Source: Methylobacterium sp.
Lineage (GTDB): Bacteria > Pseudomonadota > Alphaproteobacteria > Rhizobiales > Beijerinckiaceae
Assembly (NCBI GenBank): GCA_020252865.1
Contig: JADCCH010000375.1
Span: 1-7,048, forward strand
Direction: 5' to 3'
Length of the DNA stretch: 7,048 nt
The number at the start of each line of letters is the position of its first letter. Within the stretch, counting starts at the first letter, position 1. The notes under the pieces were generated by a model, which worked only from the letters and a program-made list of their open reading frames with translations, ran no database searches and was not told where the DNA came from. A program made the position numbers and the translations under genes. Shown one piece after another: positions 6,263-7,048 of the stretch.

Positions 6263-7048
6263 ATGCGCATGTCCCGTTTTTTTCTCCCCACCTTGCGCGA
6301 GACGCCGAAGGAGGCGGAGATTGTCTCGCATCGTCTGGCCTTGCGCGCCGGGCTGATCCGGCAGGAATCGGCGGGCATCTATGCCTGGCTGCCTCTTGGC
6401 CTGCGGGTGCTGAACAAGGTCTGCGACATCATCCGCGAGGAGCAGAACCGCTCCGGCGCGATCGAATTGCTGATGCCGACGATCCAGTCGGCCGATCTCT
6501 GGCGCGAGAGCGGCCGCTACGATGCCTATGGCAAGGAGATGCTGCGCATCCAGGATCGCCATGAGCGCGAGATGCTCTTCGGGCCCACCAACGAGGAGAT
6601 GATCACCGAGATCTTCCGGGGCCATGTGCGTTCCTACAAGGGCCTGCCGCTCAACCTCTATCACCTGCAGTGGAAGTTCCGCGACGAGGTTCGCCCGCGC
6701 TTCGGCACCATGCGCTCCCGCGAGTTCCTGATGAAGGATGCCTATTCCTTCGATCTCGATCAGGCCGGGGCGCGCCACGCCTATAACCGCATGTTCGTGG
6801 CCTATCTCCGCACCTTCGAGCGCTTGGGCCTCAAGAGTATTCCCATGCGTGCGGATACCGGGCCGATCGGCGGCGATCTCTCCCACGAATTCATCATTCT
6901 CGCCTCGACCGGCGAAAGCCAGGTCTTCTGCCACAGGGATTATCTCGATTTCCCGGTGCCCGGCGCCGATACCGATTTCGACAGCGTGCCCGATCTCGAG
7001 ACAATCGTGAAGAAGTGGACCTCGCTCTACGCGGCCACCGAGGAAATG
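6263..7048 (+). CDS. proS: Prolyl-tRNA synthetase, 3' partial, reduced editing insertion
   Basis: This class II synthetase charges tRNA-Pro with proline in the cytoplasm. The frame is open from ATG 6263 to the right edge, giving 262 residues exactly to base 7048; the C-terminal part, including motif 3 and the anticodon-binding domain, lies outside. Visible features are the N-terminus [15 protein letters not shown] (11-25), GIYAWLPLG (38-46), the proline-site TNEE (109-112), motif 2 with [10 protein letters not shown] (139-148), [11 protein letters not shown] (154-164), and [14 protein letters not shown] (197-210). After [12 protein letters not shown] only about 30 residues precede [13 protein letters not shown] (250-262), so the roughly 180-residue editing insertion of long bacterial ProRS is almost absent, as in Rhodopseudomonas palustris-type enzymes. 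GGAG (6251-6254) lies 8 bases before ATG 6263. A second ATG at 6269 would remove only two residues. The gene probably has its own promoter in the spacer. Confidence 0.96.
   Translation, partial: MRMSRFFLPTLRETPKEAEIVSHRLALRAGLIRQESAGIYAWLPLGLRVLNKVCDIIREEQNRSGAIELLMPTIQSADLWRESGRYDAYGKEMLRIQDRHEREMLFGPTNEEMITEIFRGHVRSYKGLPLNLYHLQWKFRDEVRPRFGTMRSREFLMKDAYSFDLDQAGARHAYNRMFVAYLRTFERLGLKSIPMRADTGPIGGDLSHEFIILASTGESQVFCHRDYLDFPVPGADTDFDSVPDLETIVKKWTSLYAATEEM

Noticed and set aside
5901..6356. 151-codon plus-strand open frame starting two bases after the DUF1467 stop
   Set aside because: It has no ribosome-binding site of its own, reads through both terminator-like hairpins, runs 94 bases into proS in another frame, and its translation is rich in Ser, Gly and Arg with no domain. 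Coupling with DUF1467 cannot be excluded, but nothing supports it.
5492..6934. 480-codon minus-strand open frame spanning DUF1467, the spacer and proS
   Set aside because: It runs through two confident plus-strand genes and has low-complexity charged content with no family resemblance. It is antisense to proS for much of its length.

Overview
The window reads as ordinary core chromosome of an alphaproteobacterium, most likely of the order Hyphomicrobiales (Rhizobiales). Three things support this: uniformly GC-rich codon use, the order nuoM-nuoN-birA-rnj-mce-DUF1467-proS, which I know from that order, and a prolyl-tRNA synthetase whose editing insertion is strongly reduced. The placement comes from remembered gene order, not from a search.

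Layout. Bases 1-1160 hold the C-terminal three quarters of nuoM, with its start outside the window. Bases 1172-2614 hold nuoN. Both are antiporter-like membrane subunits of respiratory complex I. Then come a stand-alone biotin-protein ligase (birA, GTG start at 2629), ribonuclease J (rnj, 3431-5095), methylmalonyl-CoA epimerase (mce, 5136-5540) and a small DUF1467 membrane protein (5543-5899). All six genes lie on the plus strand with gaps of 2 to 40 bases, so they probably form one transcription unit or the tail of the nuo operon.

Bases 5900-6262 are the only sizeable spacer. It holds no convincing complete gene. It does hold four inverted repeats, one of them terminator-like, and a 58-codon minus-strand open frame that looks protein-like but has no start codon. 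After it, proS begins at 6263 and runs off the right edge.

Functional links. NuoM and NuoN belong to the proton-pumping arm of complex I. BirA attaches biotin to carboxylases such as propionyl-CoA carboxylase, whose product methylmalonyl-CoA is the substrate of the epimerase, so birA and mce are two steps apart in propionate catabolism. RNase J and ProS serve RNA processing and translation. I found no defence system, mobile element, CRISPR array, tRNA or rRNA, and no evidence of a new multi-gene system. The most interesting items are the structured spacer with its leftward open frame and the N-terminally extended DUF1467 protein.
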